Shown piece by piece: positions 11,003-20,878 of a stretch of DNA of 64,000 nucleotides. The DNA is from Gemmatimonadota bacterium (lineage in GTDB: Bacteria; Gemmatimonadota; Gemmatimonadetes; Longimicrobiales; Gaopeijiaceae). Where the stretch lies: NCBI GenBank assembly GCA_030827315.1, contig JAURER010000001.1, forward strand, positions 1 to 64,000, given 5' to 3'. The stretch's first letter is position 1; each line of letters opens with the position of its first letter. The translations under genes and the position numbers were made by a program. The notes below the pieces were generated by a model. That model made no database searches, was not told where the DNA came from, and worked only from the letters and a program-made list of their open reading frames with translations.

Positions 11003-11467
11003 ATGTCCGAACCCGTCTACACCGCCGACATCCGCATCGAACGCATTCGCGGCCCCTACCGGCACGCGTACCTCCCGGCCCACGAAGGCCCGGTGGAGTT
11101 CGGCGTGCACAGCGCCATCGCCGAGCACTACGGGGTGGAGCCCGAGCGGCAGATCACGACGACCCTCGACTACGTCATGGCGGCCACCGGCGGCTGACTG
11201 ACGGGTACCTTCGGAGGCGCGCTGGAGGCGCGCGGGATCAAGGCGAGCGAAGGCCACCTCACGGGCGACGTCCGCGGCGAGGTGGACAAAGAGGAGGACG
11301 GGGTCATCGTCATCCGGCGGATCCACGTCACGTACCGTCTGAAGGCGGGCGAGGACGTGCGCGAGACGGTGGAACGCGTCCACCGCGTGCACGCGAACCG
11401 GTGTCCGGTCTACCGCACCATGAAGGACTCCATCGAGATCACCACGGAGTACGTGCTGGAACCATGA
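11003..11467 (+). CDS. OsmC-family protein, candidate selenoprotein (in-frame TGA = Sec65)
   Basis: OsmC/Ohr-family thiol peroxidase-like protein of 154 residues if the TGA at 11195-11197 is read through. OsmC proteins reduce peroxides using two cysteines. Upstream of the TGA the protein reads TLDYVMAATGG and directly after it LTGTFGGALEARGI, which is the family motif normally written GGCLTGT. The TGA therefore replaces exactly the first redox cysteine (residue 65). The second, Cys134, is intact in ANRCPVYRTM. Both halves are in one frame, with GC3-rich coding on each side and an ending EITTEYVLEP typical of the family. A SECIS-like hairpin follows the TGA at 11217-11233. OsmC-like selenoproteins have been described in metagenomic surveys. 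Alternatives are a one-base pseudogene or a sequencing error. Confidence 0.8.
11217..11233 (+). promoter_or_regulatory. Candidate bacterial SECIS element
   Basis: GCGCGC (11217-11222) pairs with GCGCGC (11228-11233) around the loop TGGAG. The loop begins 25 nucleotides after the TGA and its second base is G. Published bacterial SECIS models call for an apical loop roughly 16-37 nt from the TGA with a G in its first two positions, so this hairpin fits. It lies within coding sequence. An additional outer pairing CCTTCG/CGAAGG (11208-11213 with 11248-11253) is possible. High local GC makes chance hairpins common, so this is support, not proof. Confidence 0.55.
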
Positions 11468-11480
11468 GGAGGAGGCTCGG

Positions 11481-11681
11481 GTGCGCCTCCGGGACCGGCT
11501 CGACCAGGCCCTGGAAGGGCGCTACCGCCTGGAGCGCGAGCTGGGACGCGGCGGAAGGGCGACCGTCTTCCTCGCCCACGACCTGCGGCATGCGCGGCAG
11601 GTCGCAGTGAAGGTGGTCGAGGAGCGTCTCGAGGGCGCCGACGAGCGCTTCGAGCGCGAGATCCTCATCGCGGCGTGCTGA
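11481..11681 (+). pseudogene. Remnant of a serine/threonine protein kinase N-terminus
   Basis: A 66-codon GTG-started ORF reading LEGRYRLERELGRGG, then ATVFLAHDLRHARQVAVKVV, then RFEREILIAA before a TGA. This is the N-terminal lobe of a bacterial Hanks-type kinase: Gly-rich loop GRGGRATVF, the VAVK lysine, and the start of helix C. It stops where the rest of the kinase should begin, and the convergent hydrolase gene lies only 7 bases beyond. No continuation was seen in any frame. It starts 14 bases after the OsmC gene. It is most likely a decayed gene end; a short functional peptide is less likely. Confidence 0.75.
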
Positions 11682-11688
11682 CGGGACG

Positions 11689-12483
11689 CTACGGGGCCGC
11701 GTGGCGGTCGGCGACCGGCGCACGACCCCGCAGGAAGCGGGCGACCTCGTCGAGCACCTGCCCGCGATGTTCGACGTGGGGGGCGTGTCCACCACCCGGC
11801 ATCACGCGTCGGTGAACGGGCCCCCGGGCCCGTGCCTCGATCGACTCCAGCTGTGCGAGCGTGCCATAGGGGTCCTCTTCACTCTGCACGAGCAGCATCG
11901 GCACGTCGATCTCCCCGGTGCAGGACTCGATGTTCCAGTTCCGGAAGGCCGGATCGAGCCAGATGTCGCACCAGCTCCCGAACATGGCGTCCGGATGATC
12001 GTGATGACGGGCGAGGCGTCGTCGCAGGTCGCCCGTGCGAAAGGCCGCGCGGGCCGCGGTGATCCCTTCGACGGTTCGTGCCTCGACGAACACGTGGGGT
12101 GCGATCAGGACCAGCCCGCTCACCGGGTGTCCGGACGCCGCGTGAATCAGGGCGATCGACGCGCCGTCGCTGTGCCCCAGGAGGACCGGCCGCTGGACAC
12201 CCAGCGCACGGAGGAGATCCGGCAGAGCGTCGCATGCCTCTGCGTGCATGAAGTCCGCGCTTCTGGGGGCCGTCACGGGGTCCGATCCGCCGTAGCCGTG
12301 GCGCGAGTAGGCGACGACAGCGCGGCCCGTGGCCTGCGCGAGGGCTTCGGGGAAGTCCTTCCACGTCGACATCGATCCGAGACCCTCGTGCAGGAGCACG
12401 ATGCTCGTGGACGTCGCCGCGCCCGCCGAGGGCGGCAGCACCCTGCGGTATTCCAGCTTCACACCGCGTATTCGGACGTCCAT
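11689..12483 (-). CDS. Alpha/beta-fold hydrolase
   Basis: Alpha/beta hydrolase of 264 residues; the reaction cannot be specified. Visible elements are the oxyanion strand VLLHEGLGSMSTW, nucleophile elbow GHSDGAS (serine), acid region VQSEEDPYG and catalytic histidine in GGGHAPHVEH near the C-terminus. HEGLG...YSRHGYGGSD resembles the family of small cytosolic esterases and C-C hydrolases. I chose the ATG at 12483 (MDVRIRGVKLEYR) because the fold begins there; a GTG at 12576 would add 31 residues without family features. Neither start has a clear ribosome site. It converges on the kinase remnant at 11481-11681. Confidence 0.85.
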   Translation of the reverse strand: MDVRIRGVKLEYRRVLPPSAGAATSTSIVLLHEGLGSMSTWKDFPEALAQATGRAVVAYSRHGYGGSDPVTAPRSADFMHAEACDALPDLLRALGVQRPVLLGHSDGASIALIHAASGHPVSGLVLIAPHVFVEARTVEGITAARAAFRTGDLRRRLARHHDHPDAMFGSWCDIWLDPAFRNWNIESCTGEIDVPMLLVQSEEDPYGTLAQLESIEARARGPVHRRVMPGGGHAPHVEHRGQVLDEVARFLRGRAPVADRHAAP

Positions 12484-12619
12484 CGCGTCGGTGTGCTCGG
12501 CGTTCGGGTGGCGCGTCACGAGGACCGGCGAGGGAAGCTGGCGCGCGACGCGGGTCGAGAGGCCCCGCTCGGGCACGCAGGTCTGCGACGCGCGCGGACG
12601 ACTCCGACCCGGACGCGCG

Positions 12620-13513
12620 TCAGCTCATCGACGCCCTGAAGATGCTTCCGACGGACGCGTCGAGGCCGCCATCGAACTCGTCGTCCGACTGCTGGGCGCT
12701 GAGCCCTTCGACGAGCGCGCGCGAGAAGCTGGCCACCATGCCCGGCTGCCGGGCGAGGCGCTCGTTGGCGTCGTCTCGGGAGTAGCCACCGGAGAGGGCC
12801 ACGACCTTCAGCACCCTGGGGTGCTCGATGCACGGCGTGTAGAAGCCGTCCACGTCGGGGATGGTGAGCTTGAGCATCACCTTCTGGTCGGCTTCGAGCG
12901 CGTCGAGACCCTTCATCAGGGCGTCACGGAGCAGCTTCTCGGCCTCCGCCTTGTCGGGGCAGTGGATGTCGACCTCGGGCTCGAGGATCGGAACGAGTCC
13001 GTGGCCGAGGATCTGGCGTCCGACCGCGAACTGCTGGTCGACGATGGCCTGGATCCCCGCCGCGTTCGCATGCTTCACCACGGAGCGCATCTTCGTGCCG
13101 AAAATCCCCTTGGCGCGGGCGCGTTCCAGCGTGGCGTCGAGCTCGGGCATGGGCTTCATGAGCTGGACGCCGTTCTCTTCGGCCGCGAGTCCCTTGTCCA
13201 CCTTCAGGAAGGGAACGACGTGCTTCTTCTCCCAGAGGTACTTCGCTGTGGGGATCCCCTCGACGTCGCGGTCCATCGTCCCTTCGAAGAGGATGGCGCC
13301 AAGGATCCGGTTGCCGTTGAACGACGGGCTGGTGACGATCCGGGTACGCATGGCGTGCACCGCGGCGAACATCTCGTCTTCGCCGTTCCACTCGTCCTCG
13401 CCGATGCCGTACTGAGCCAGCGCCTTCGGGGTGCTCCCGCCGCTCTGATCGAGGGCAGCGATGAATCCGGGGGCGGTCTGGATCTTCTTCAGCTGGTCGT
13501 CGAAGGTGCTCAC
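12620..13513 (-). CDS. fda: Fructose-bisphosphate aldolase class I
   Basis: Schiff-base (class I) aldolase of 297 residues that cleaves fructose 1,6-bisphosphate in glycolysis and builds it in gluconeogenesis. Key segments are [17 protein letters not shown] near the N-terminus, [26 protein letters not shown], the central [12 protein letters not shown], and [13 protein letters not shown] carrying the probable Schiff-base lysine. The length fits the short bacterial form. The start is GTG at 13513, the first codon of [12 protein letters not shown]; the longer open frame upstream has no family features. The remaining lower-glycolysis genes gap, pgk and tpiA are 45 kb away in this window. Confidence 0.93.
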   Translation of the reverse strand: MSTFDDQLKKIQTAPGFIAALDQSGGSTPKALAQYGIGEDEWNGEDEMFAAVHAMRTRIVTSPSFNGNRILGAILFEGTMDRDVEGIPTAKYLWEKKHVVPFLKVDKGLAAEENGVQLMKPMPELDATLERARAKGIFGTKMRSVVKHANAAGIQAIVDQQFAVGRQILGHGLVPILEPEVDIHCPDKAEAEKLLRDALMKGLDALEADQKVMLKLTIPDVDGFYTPCIEHPRVLKVVALSGGYSRDDANERLARQPGMVASFSRALVEGLSAQQSDDEFDGGLDASVGSIFRASMS

Positions 13514-13793
13514 CTGGGGGCCTCGGCTTGGGTGTGTCTGGCTAGGACAATGAGGATCCCAAATGTAGGCTTTCGCAGGCCTGGGTGGGACTGCGGGAGA
13601 GCCTTCGTCGACGCCGCGGTCCCGGCACGTGCCGGCCTGCGGCCGCGAAGCGGCCGTCGCCGGCGAGCGGTCGGACATGTGGCGGGAAGCCCCCCGCCTT
13701 TCGCGGCGGTCCCCTTTTCGACAGCGTTGGGGTCCTCCGTCACGCACGACGGTCGCCTTTCGGCCCGTCCCATCCATCTTCGGCTCCTCTGAC

Positions 13794-14162
13794 ATGTCTC
13801 TCCAGATCACCGGCAAGGTCATCGACCTCCTTCCCGTGCAGTCCGGCACCAGCCGCAACGGCGAGTGGCGGAAGCAGGAGTTCATCCTCGAGATCCCGGG
13901 CCAGTACCCGAAGCAGGTGTGTGTCGTGCAGTGGGGTGACGCCATCGACAAGTTCGCGATCCAGCACGGCGAGACGATCACCGCACACATCGACATCCAG
14001 AGCCGTGAATACAACGGCCGCTGGTACACCGACGTGAAGGCGTGGAAGGTGGAGCGGGCGTCGGAAGGGGCGTCCGGTGGGCCGCCCAGCGCTGCCGACG
14101 AACCGTGGCCGGAGCCCTCGGGGCAGGACGGGGACGATGGGGACGACGGGCTCCCGTTCTGA
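13794..14162 (+). CDS. DUF3127 (OB-fold, SSB-like) protein
   Basis: A 122-residue protein matching the DUF3127 type: [40 protein letters not shown], then [20 protein letters not shown] and [17 protein letters not shown]. The predicted structure is a single OB-like beta barrel in residues 1-88. An acidic, Gly/Pro-rich tail ends DDGLPF, strikingly like the C-terminal acidic tip of single-stranded DNA-binding proteins that recruits partner proteins. A nucleic-acid-binding role is inferred from this likeness; the family's function is not established to my knowledge. The ATG at 13794 was chosen because the domain begins there. The alcohol dehydrogenase gene follows after 21 bases. Confidence 0.85.
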   Translation: MSLQITGKVIDLLPVQSGTSRNGEWRKQEFILEIPGQYPKQVCVVQWGDAIDKFAIQHGETITAHIDIQSREYNGRWYTDVKAWKVERASEGASGGPPSAADEPWPEPSGQDGDDGDDGLPF

Positions 14163-14183
14163 CCCACCTGCCGGCGTGAGCCG

Positions 14184-15236
14184 ATGAAGGCCATCACCTT
14201 CCAGGGGATCGAATCCCTCGCGTTCGAGGACGTGCCCGATCCGCGTATCGTCGAGTCCACGGACGTCGTCGTGCGGGTCACGGCCGCGGGTATCTGCGGG
14301 TCCGACCTCCACCCGTACTTCGGGCGTGAGGCGGGCCTCGACGTCGGCACGGTCATGGGCCATGAGCCGCTCGGTGAGATCGTCGAGGCAGGCGCGGACG
14401 TGTCCGCCTTCACCGTGGGTGACCGCGTGGTGGCGCCGTTCACGACGAACTGCGGCACCTGCTTCTACTGCCGCACCGGCCTGACCGCCCGCTGCGAGCG
14501 GGGTCAGCTCTTCGGCTGGGTCCAGGACGGGCGCGGACTCCACGGTGGGCAGGCCGAGTACGTGCGGGTGCCGATGGCCGACGCGACGCTGGTCGCCGTG
14601 CCCGAGGGGCTCGACGGGGCGGTGGCGCTACTTGCCGGAGACATCCTCTCCACGGCGTCGTTCGGTGCCGACCTCGCGGACGTGACCGGCGGCGACGTGG
14701 TGGCGGTCGTGGGGTGCGGTCCGGTCGGGCTCCTGGCGATTCTCACCGCGTTCGACCGGGGGGCGCGGGCCGTCCTCGCCGTCGACGCCGTGCCGTCGCG
14801 CCTGGAGATGGCCCGGGGCTTCGGAGCCACGCCGGTAAACTTCGAAACCGGCGATGCAGGTGCCGTCGCGCGGGAGTTGACGCAGGGCAGGGGCGCGGAC
14901 GCGGCCATCGAGGCCGTGGGCACAGCCTCAGCGAGCCGGACGGCGGCCGACCTGCTCCGACACGGCGGCCGCATCGCGGCCCTCGGAGTTCACACCGAGG
15001 CGCACCTCGCGTTGTCACCCGGCGAGCTCTACGACCGCAACGTTCGCTACGCCGCCGGCCGTTGCCCGGCACGCCACTACATGCCTGCCTCGCTGGAGCT
15101 CGCGAGCCGGCACGCCGAGCTGATCGGGACGCTGATCTCTCACCGTCTCCCGCTCTCGCAGGGGGTGGACGCGTATCGCAGCTTCGCTGCTCGGGAGCCG
15201 GGGTGGAACAAGGTGGTGCTGCTGCCGGGGGCGTGA
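14184..15236 (+). CDS. Zinc-dependent alcohol dehydrogenase (MDR family)
   Basis: Medium-chain NAD(P)-dependent dehydrogenase of 350 residues. The catalytic zinc site has Cys38 in [12 protein letters not shown], the [10 protein letters not shown] motif and a downstream acidic residue. The structural zinc site is the four-cysteine run [15 protein letters not shown]. The Rossmann fold is shown by [16 protein letters not shown] and [14 protein letters not shown]. The substrate is undetermined; [12 protein letters not shown] and the FGW segment recall glutathione-independent formaldehyde dehydrogenases and threonine-dehydrogenase-like members. It lies 21 bases after the DUF3127 gene and may be co-transcribed with it. 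It converges on the PLP decarboxylase. Confidence 0.9.
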   Translation: MKAITFQGIESLAFEDVPDPRIVESTDVVVRVTAAGICGSDLHPYFGREAGLDVGTVMGHEPLGEIVEAGADVSAFTVGDRVVAPFTTNCGTCFYCRTGLTARCERGQLFGWVQDGRGLHGGQAEYVRVPMADATLVAVPEGLDGAVALLAGDILSTASFGADLADVTGGDVVAVVGCGPVGLLAILTAFDRGARAVLAVDAVPSRLEMARGFGATPVNFETGDAGAVARELTQGRGADAAIEAVGTASASRTAADLLRHGGRIAALGVHTEAHLALSPGELYDRNVRYAAGRCPARHYMPASLELASRHAELIGTLISHRLPLSQGVDAYRSFAAREPGWNKVVLLPGA

Positions 15237-15256
15237 CACACCCCCCGGCCCGAGGG

Positions 15257-16690
<1,434 letters not shown>

Positions 16691-16850
16691 GCGGGATCCT
16701 CGTGGGTCGGGGGGAGCGCCCGCAATCTGGTGTCTCGGTGCGGCGAGGCCACCCCCGCGGGTGGCTTTCGATTACCTTTTCGCCGCGCCGGGTCTCGGGG
16801 ACCGTACCCGCTCGTCGGCCGCACCGCCCCCTACCTCTCCGAACGAACCC

Positions 16851-18239
16851 ATGTCCGCTGCGCACGGTCCCGAGGCTCGGACGCGACGCCTTCAGCACTT
16901 TCTGGCGGCGCCGACGCGGGCACTGTGGACGATGGCGGTGCCGATGATCGCGGGGATGACCGTCAACACCGTCTACGTCATCGTGGACACGGCGTTCATC
17001 GGGACGCTGGGGACCGAGGCGCTCGCCGCGGCGACCTTCGTTGCGCCGCTCGTCTTCCTCACCATGGCCCTCACCATGGGCATCGGCACGGCCGTCACGG
17101 CACTCGTGGCGCAGGCCGTGGGACGGGAGGACGCGCCGAGCGCGGACGCTGCAGCCGGGACGGCGATCTCCGTAGGCAGCGCGCTCGGCGTGGCCTTCGG
17201 CGTGTTGGGACTGCTGGCCGAACGGTGGATGCTCGAGCGCCTCGGTGCGCAGGGCGTGGTCACGGATCTGGCCGTGCAGTACTTCCGTGTCTTCGCCGCC
17301 GTGATGCCGCTTTTCTTCGTGTCGGTGGTGCTCCGCTCGATCCTCACGGGGGAAGGTGACGCGAAGACGCCGATGGTCGTGCTCGCGATCGCGACCTTCG
17401 TCAACCTGGGTCTCGACGCACTCTTCATCTTCGTGTTCGGGATGGGTCTGACGGGTGCGGCGCTCGCCACGGTCGCGGCGGAGCTCTTTTCCGCCACGGC
17501 CTTCGCGATCCTGCTCCTGCGGAGGGAGCACGCGTTCGTGCGACTCCGGATCGAGGCGCTCCGGCCGAGCAGGGCGACGCTCGCCGCCCTCTTCCAGCTC
17601 GCCATTCCCATCGCCGCGAGCATGGTGGTGATGTCCGTCGGGACGATGCTGTACAACCGCCTCCTCGCCAGCTTCGGCGCGATCGCGGTCGCGGCGTACG
17701 GCGCGGCGTCCAAGGTGGACATGATCGTGATCCTCCCGATCTTCGGCCTGTCCGGAGCGGCCGTCACCGTCGTCGGAATGTTCGCCGGCGCGGGACGCCC
17801 CGACCTCGTGCGCTCGACGGCTCTCTACACGTACCGGTGGGCGATCACCCTCGCGGCGGTCATCGGTGGCGCGGCCTTCGTCGGATCGGGAAGCATCCTC
17901 GGCATCTTCACCGACGACCCGACCGCGATCGAGATCGGACGGACGTACCTCGGATTCATGATCTTCGCCTACCCGATGATGGCCGTCGGCATGACCACGG
18001 GCCGCATTCTCCAGGGCCTGGGGCACGGCTTTCCGGCTCTGCTAATCACCACGATCCGCGTGCTGCTCGTGGGCGTCCCGGTCGCGTACGTTTCGGTGCA
18101 CGTCTTCGGTCGCTCGATCGAAGGCGTGTGGACGGGCATCCTGACGGGCGGGGCCTGCGCCACAGTCACCTCCATCCTCATGGTCCGGCGGCTGATGTGG
18201 CACTCGGACCCGACCGTGAGGGCAGCCGCCCCCGCGTAG
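16851..18239 (+). CDS. MATE-family multidrug/cation exporter
   Basis: Inner-membrane exporter of 462 residues with about 12 predicted membrane helices in two repeats. The first begins LWTMAVPMIAGMTVNTVYVI followed by VDTAFIGTLGTEALAA, typical for MATE proteins. The second repeat begins LFQLAIPIAASMVVMSVGTM and contains FGAIAVAAYGAASKVDM. These exchange sodium or protons for cationic drugs or metabolites; the cargo is unknown. The ATG at 16851 (MSAAHGPEARTRRLQHFLAA) was chosen because the upstream extension has no membrane protein character. It reads divergently from the PLP decarboxylase and may share regulation, but no operator was seen. Confidence 0.92.
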   Translation: MSAAHGPEARTRRLQHFLAAPTRALWTMAVPMIAGMTVNTVYVIVDTAFIGTLGTEALAAATFVAPLVFLTMALTMGIGTAVTALVAQAVGREDAPSADAAAGTAISVGSALGVAFGVLGLLAERWMLERLGAQGVVTDLAVQYFRVFAAVMPLFFVSVVLRSILTGEGDAKTPMVVLAIATFVNLGLDALFIFVFGMGLTGAALATVAAELFSATAFAILLLRREHAFVRLRIEALRPSRATLAALFQLAIPIAASMVVMSVGTMLYNRLLASFGAIAVAAYGAASKVDMIVILPIFGLSGAAVTVVGMFAGAGRPDLVRSTALYTYRWAITLAAVIGGAAFVGSGSILGIFTDDPTAIEIGRTYLGFMIFAYPMMAVGMTTGRILQGLGHGFPALLITTIRVLLVGVPVAYVSVHVFGRSIEGVWTGILTGGACATVTSILMVRRLMWHSDPTVRAAAPA

Positions 18240-18330
18240 GCGGCCGCTCAGGCCAGGCCAGGCCCCTCGGGGGTGTCCGCACCGACCCGGGCCAGCGGTA
18301 CGCACCGGCCGTCGGGGGGGTCGGGTCGCT

Positions 18331-19758
18331 TCAGGAGGCCGTCTTCTGAGGCATCTTTCCGCGGCGCAGTGCGAAGAGCGACACGAAGGCGAGGGCCGAG
18401 GCGACGATGCCGATCGCCGTCGGGTCGAGCCACGCGGAGATCTCGCCGAGCGACGACATCCGCACAGCGAAGAGGCCCGCGACGCCCGCGCCGATGGCCG
18501 CGAGCGCTTCCGGAACCCCCGGGCGCCGCGTGTGCAGGCCGGCCACGACGGGGACGAAGAGGCTCACGCTCAGGACCGAGTAGAAGACGGTGAGGGAGTC
18601 TATGACGGTGGGAATGATCACCGCGAGCAGGATCCCGAGGACTCCCCCGCCGACCGCGGCCGCCCGCGCGACGCGCAGGATCCGCGCGTCGTCCGCGCCC
18701 GGATCCACGTAGCGCTTGTAGATGTCCTTGGACAGGGACGTCGAGAGCATAAAGAGGATCGCGTCGGCGCTGCTCAATTCGGCGGAGAAGACCGCCGCGA
18801 GGCCGATGGCGCCGAACGCCGCGGGCAGCCCGAGGGTCAGGACCGTCGGCACCGCGAACTCCGGGTTGTCGAGCGCCGGTGCGTAGACCCGGGCGATCAT
18901 GCCGACCAGCGGGGGCGCGAAGGCGAAGAGCAGCAGGACGACGCCCTGCAGCGCGATGCCGACGCGAAGCGCCCGCTCGCTGGCGGCTCCGAACGCCTTC
19001 TGCAGCAGGCCGGGAGAGACGATGAACGCGGGAACGATGAGGAGGAAGAACACGACGCCCGACTGCGCCCAGAAGTCGAGGTAGTGGGGGTCCGGCGGGG
19101 CGGCGGCGACGACCGCATCCCATCCTCCCGCGAGCGAGAGCGCCATGGGCACGCCGACGGCGAAGCCGCCCAGCAGTACGACGAGCTGCACCACGTTGAC
19201 CCAGGCCGACGTCAGCAGTCCGCCCGCCGCGAAGTAGGCGGTCATCACCAGGCCGCCCACCAGGGCGCCCACCCACCTCGGCGCTCCGAGGACCCATTCG
19301 ACGATCTGCGCCATCGCGATGAGCTGGGCGGCGAGGATCACGAGCGTGAGCAGCCACAGGAGCGACGCGATGGTCGCGCGAACCGGACTGCCGTAGCGGT
19401 GTTCCAGGTAGTCACCCGCCGTGTAGAGCCCCTCCGCGGTGGCAACCCTCCAGATGCGCGGGCCGACCCAGAACGCCAGGAGGAGGGAGCCGATGCCCGC
19501 GGAGCCGACCCACCACCAGGCGGAGATGCCGGTGGCGTACCCCAGCCCCGAAGCCCCGATGATGGAACCGGCTCCGATGTTCGCGGCCAGGAAGGTGGCG
19601 CACACGAGGCCCGGGCCGAGCTTTCGGTCGGCGACGAAAAAGCTGCCGCTCCCCTCGACGCCGCGGGAGATCCAGAGCCCGAGCAGAACCAGCCCCGCGG
19701 AGTAGGCGACGAGCACTCCGAGCTGAAGGAGGGCGACGCCTTCGGGACCCCGAGTCAC
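18331..19758 (-). CDS. Sodium:solute symporter (SSS family)
   Basis: Inner-membrane symporter of 475 residues with about 13 helices. SSS-type motifs are SFFVADRKLGPGLVCATFLA near the N-terminus, ANIGAGSIIGASGLGYA in the unwound first repeat helix, and FGAIGLAAVFSAELSSADAI followed by LSTSLSKDIYKRY. The gene starts with GTG whose GTGA overlaps the stop of the P1 peptidase gene, so the two are translationally coupled. The substrate is likely a small organic solute; coupling to a secreted peptidase suggests amino acid or peptide-derived uptake (inference). Confidence 0.92.
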   Translation of the reverse strand: MTRGPEGVALLQLGVLVAYSAGLVLLGLWISRGVEGSGSFFVADRKLGPGLVCATFLAANIGAGSIIGASGLGYATGISAWWWVGSAGIGSLLLAFWVGPRIWRVATAEGLYTAGDYLEHRYGSPVRATIASLLWLLTLVILAAQLIAMAQIVEWVLGAPRWVGALVGGLVMTAYFAAGGLLTSAWVNVVQLVVLLGGFAVGVPMALSLAGGWDAVVAAAPPDPHYLDFWAQSGVVFFLLIVPAFIVSPGLLQKAFGAASERALRVGIALQGVVLLLFAFAPPLVGMIARVYAPALDNPEFAVPTVLTLGLPAAFGAIGLAAVFSAELSSADAILFMLSTSLSKDIYKRYVDPGADDARILRVARAAAVGGGVLGILLAVIIPTVIDSLTVFYSVLSVSLFVPVVAGLHTRRPGVPEALAAIGAGVAGLFAVRMSSLGEISAWLDPTAIGIVASALAFVSLFALRRGKMPQKTAS

Positions 19759-20864
19759 CGCCCCATGTCCCGCGCCGCGGGGAGGCCGGGGAGGCCCTCG
19801 GCCAGCCGGACCGCACGCAGGATTGCCTCGGCCATCACGTCCGCCGCGAGCGCGCCGACAATCGTGACGTCCGCCTCACCGGACCATGCGCCCGTCGCGA
19901 GAGAAAAGACCGTGTCGCCATCGTTCGGCGTGTGGGCGGGGTACGTCGTCCGGGCCAGTCCGTCCTGCGCCATGAGCGCGATCCGGGTGGCCTCGGCCTT
20001 CGTGAGCACGGCGTTGGTGGCGACCACGCCGATGGTCGTGTTGGCGAACGCGCCCGCCCCGGAGGAGTCGCCGGCCGCGCCGGCGCCGGACGAGCCGTCG
20101 TCTCCGCGAAGAACGCGGCGCATGTCGACGAGGCCGGTCCCGTCCGCGTCGCGGGCACCCGCGACGATCCGTCCGGTGGATGGGTCCACGATGTCGCCCA
20201 CGGCGTTCACGGCGACGGCCGCCGCGACCGTCAGGCCGCTCGGCAGGGTGATCGAGGCGGTTCCGAATCCTCCCCTCATGGCGCGCGCCATCCCCCGCAT
20301 CTTGCCGACGGTGGCCCCGGCTCCCGCGCCCACCGACCCCTCGAGGGCCGGGCCGGACGAGGCGGACGAGGCGGCCTCGTAGCCGCATGAAGCGTCCGGG
20401 CGCACCTTCTCGTCACCCTCGAGACCGAGGTCGTAGAGGATCGCGCCGACCACGATGGGCACAACCTTGCTGCCCACGCGAAATCCGACATCGCGCTCGT
20501 CCAGGTAGCGCATCACCCCGTCGGCGCTGCTCAGCCCGAAGGCCGATCCCCCGGAGAGCACGACGGCGTGGACATGCTGGACGGTGTTTACGGGGTCCAG
20601 GAGCGCCGTTTCGCGACTGCCCGGCGCTCCGCCCCGGACATCGACGCCCCCCACGGCGCCGGCCCGCGCCAGGATCACCGTGCACCCCGTTGGCCGTGCC
20701 GCGAGCGTGTGGTGGCCCACTTCGATCCCCTCGACGGCCGTGAGGCCATAGCCGGTCGATCGCGCGGGCTGCTGCGCGGCGCACGCCCCCTGAACGATCG
20801 GGGCCCCCGCGAGGAGGGCCCCGATGAGCAGCGTGCGCGGGGTCGAGCGTGTGCGTCGAAGCAC
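19755..20864 (-). CDS. P1-family peptidase (DmpA/BapA type), exported
   Basis: Self-processing Ntn-like aminopeptidase, family P1 (L-aminopeptidase/D-esterase). Core motifs: GLTAVEGIEVGHHTL, GCTVILARAGAVGGVDVRGG, HAVVLSGGSAFGLSSADGV and FANTTIGVVATNAVLTKAEA. In this family the chain is cut within the NTT segment to free the nucleophile. The chosen GTG at 20864 yields a lipoprotein-like signal (LLIGALLAGAPIVQGACAAQ) with a cysteine at the lipobox, so the enzyme is probably anchored in the periplasm. Longer starts run into the upstream gene. It lies 14 bases after the lectin-like gene and overlaps the symporter by 4 bp. Confidence 0.88.
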   Translation of the reverse strand: MLRRTRSTPRTLLIGALLAGAPIVQGACAAQQPARSTGYGLTAVEGIEVGHHTLAARPTGCTVILARAGAVGGVDVRGGAPGSRETALLDPVNTVQHVHAVVLSGGSAFGLSSADGVMRYLDERDVGFRVGSKVVPIVVGAILYDLGLEGDEKVRPDASCGYEAASSASSGPALEGSVGAGAGATVGKMRGMARAMRGGFGTASITLPSGLTVAAAVAVNAVGDIVDPSTGRIVAGARDADGTGLVDMRRVLRGDDGSSGAGAAGDSSGAGAFANTTIGVVATNAVLTKAEATRIALMAQDGLARTTYPAHTPNDGDTVFSLATGAWSGEADVTIVGALAADVMAEAILRAVRLAEGLPGLPAARDMGR

Positions 20865-20878
20865 CGAACGTGCGCGGT

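Noticed and set aside
9590-11197. 535-codon plus-strand frame ending at the OsmC TGA
   Set aside because: Most of it is antisense to dnaE2. Only the last 64 codons from ATG 11003 are real, as the N-terminal part of the OsmC-family protein.
11282-11467. Separate 61-residue gene starting at GTG 11282
   Set aside because: It is the C-terminal half of the OsmC-family protein in the same frame as the first half; a separate start here would lack the first half of the fold.
12620-14458. Aldolase as a 612-residue fusion protein
   Set aside because: Residues upstream of GTG 13513 lie antisense to the DUF3127 gene and show no domain; class I aldolase is complete from 13513.
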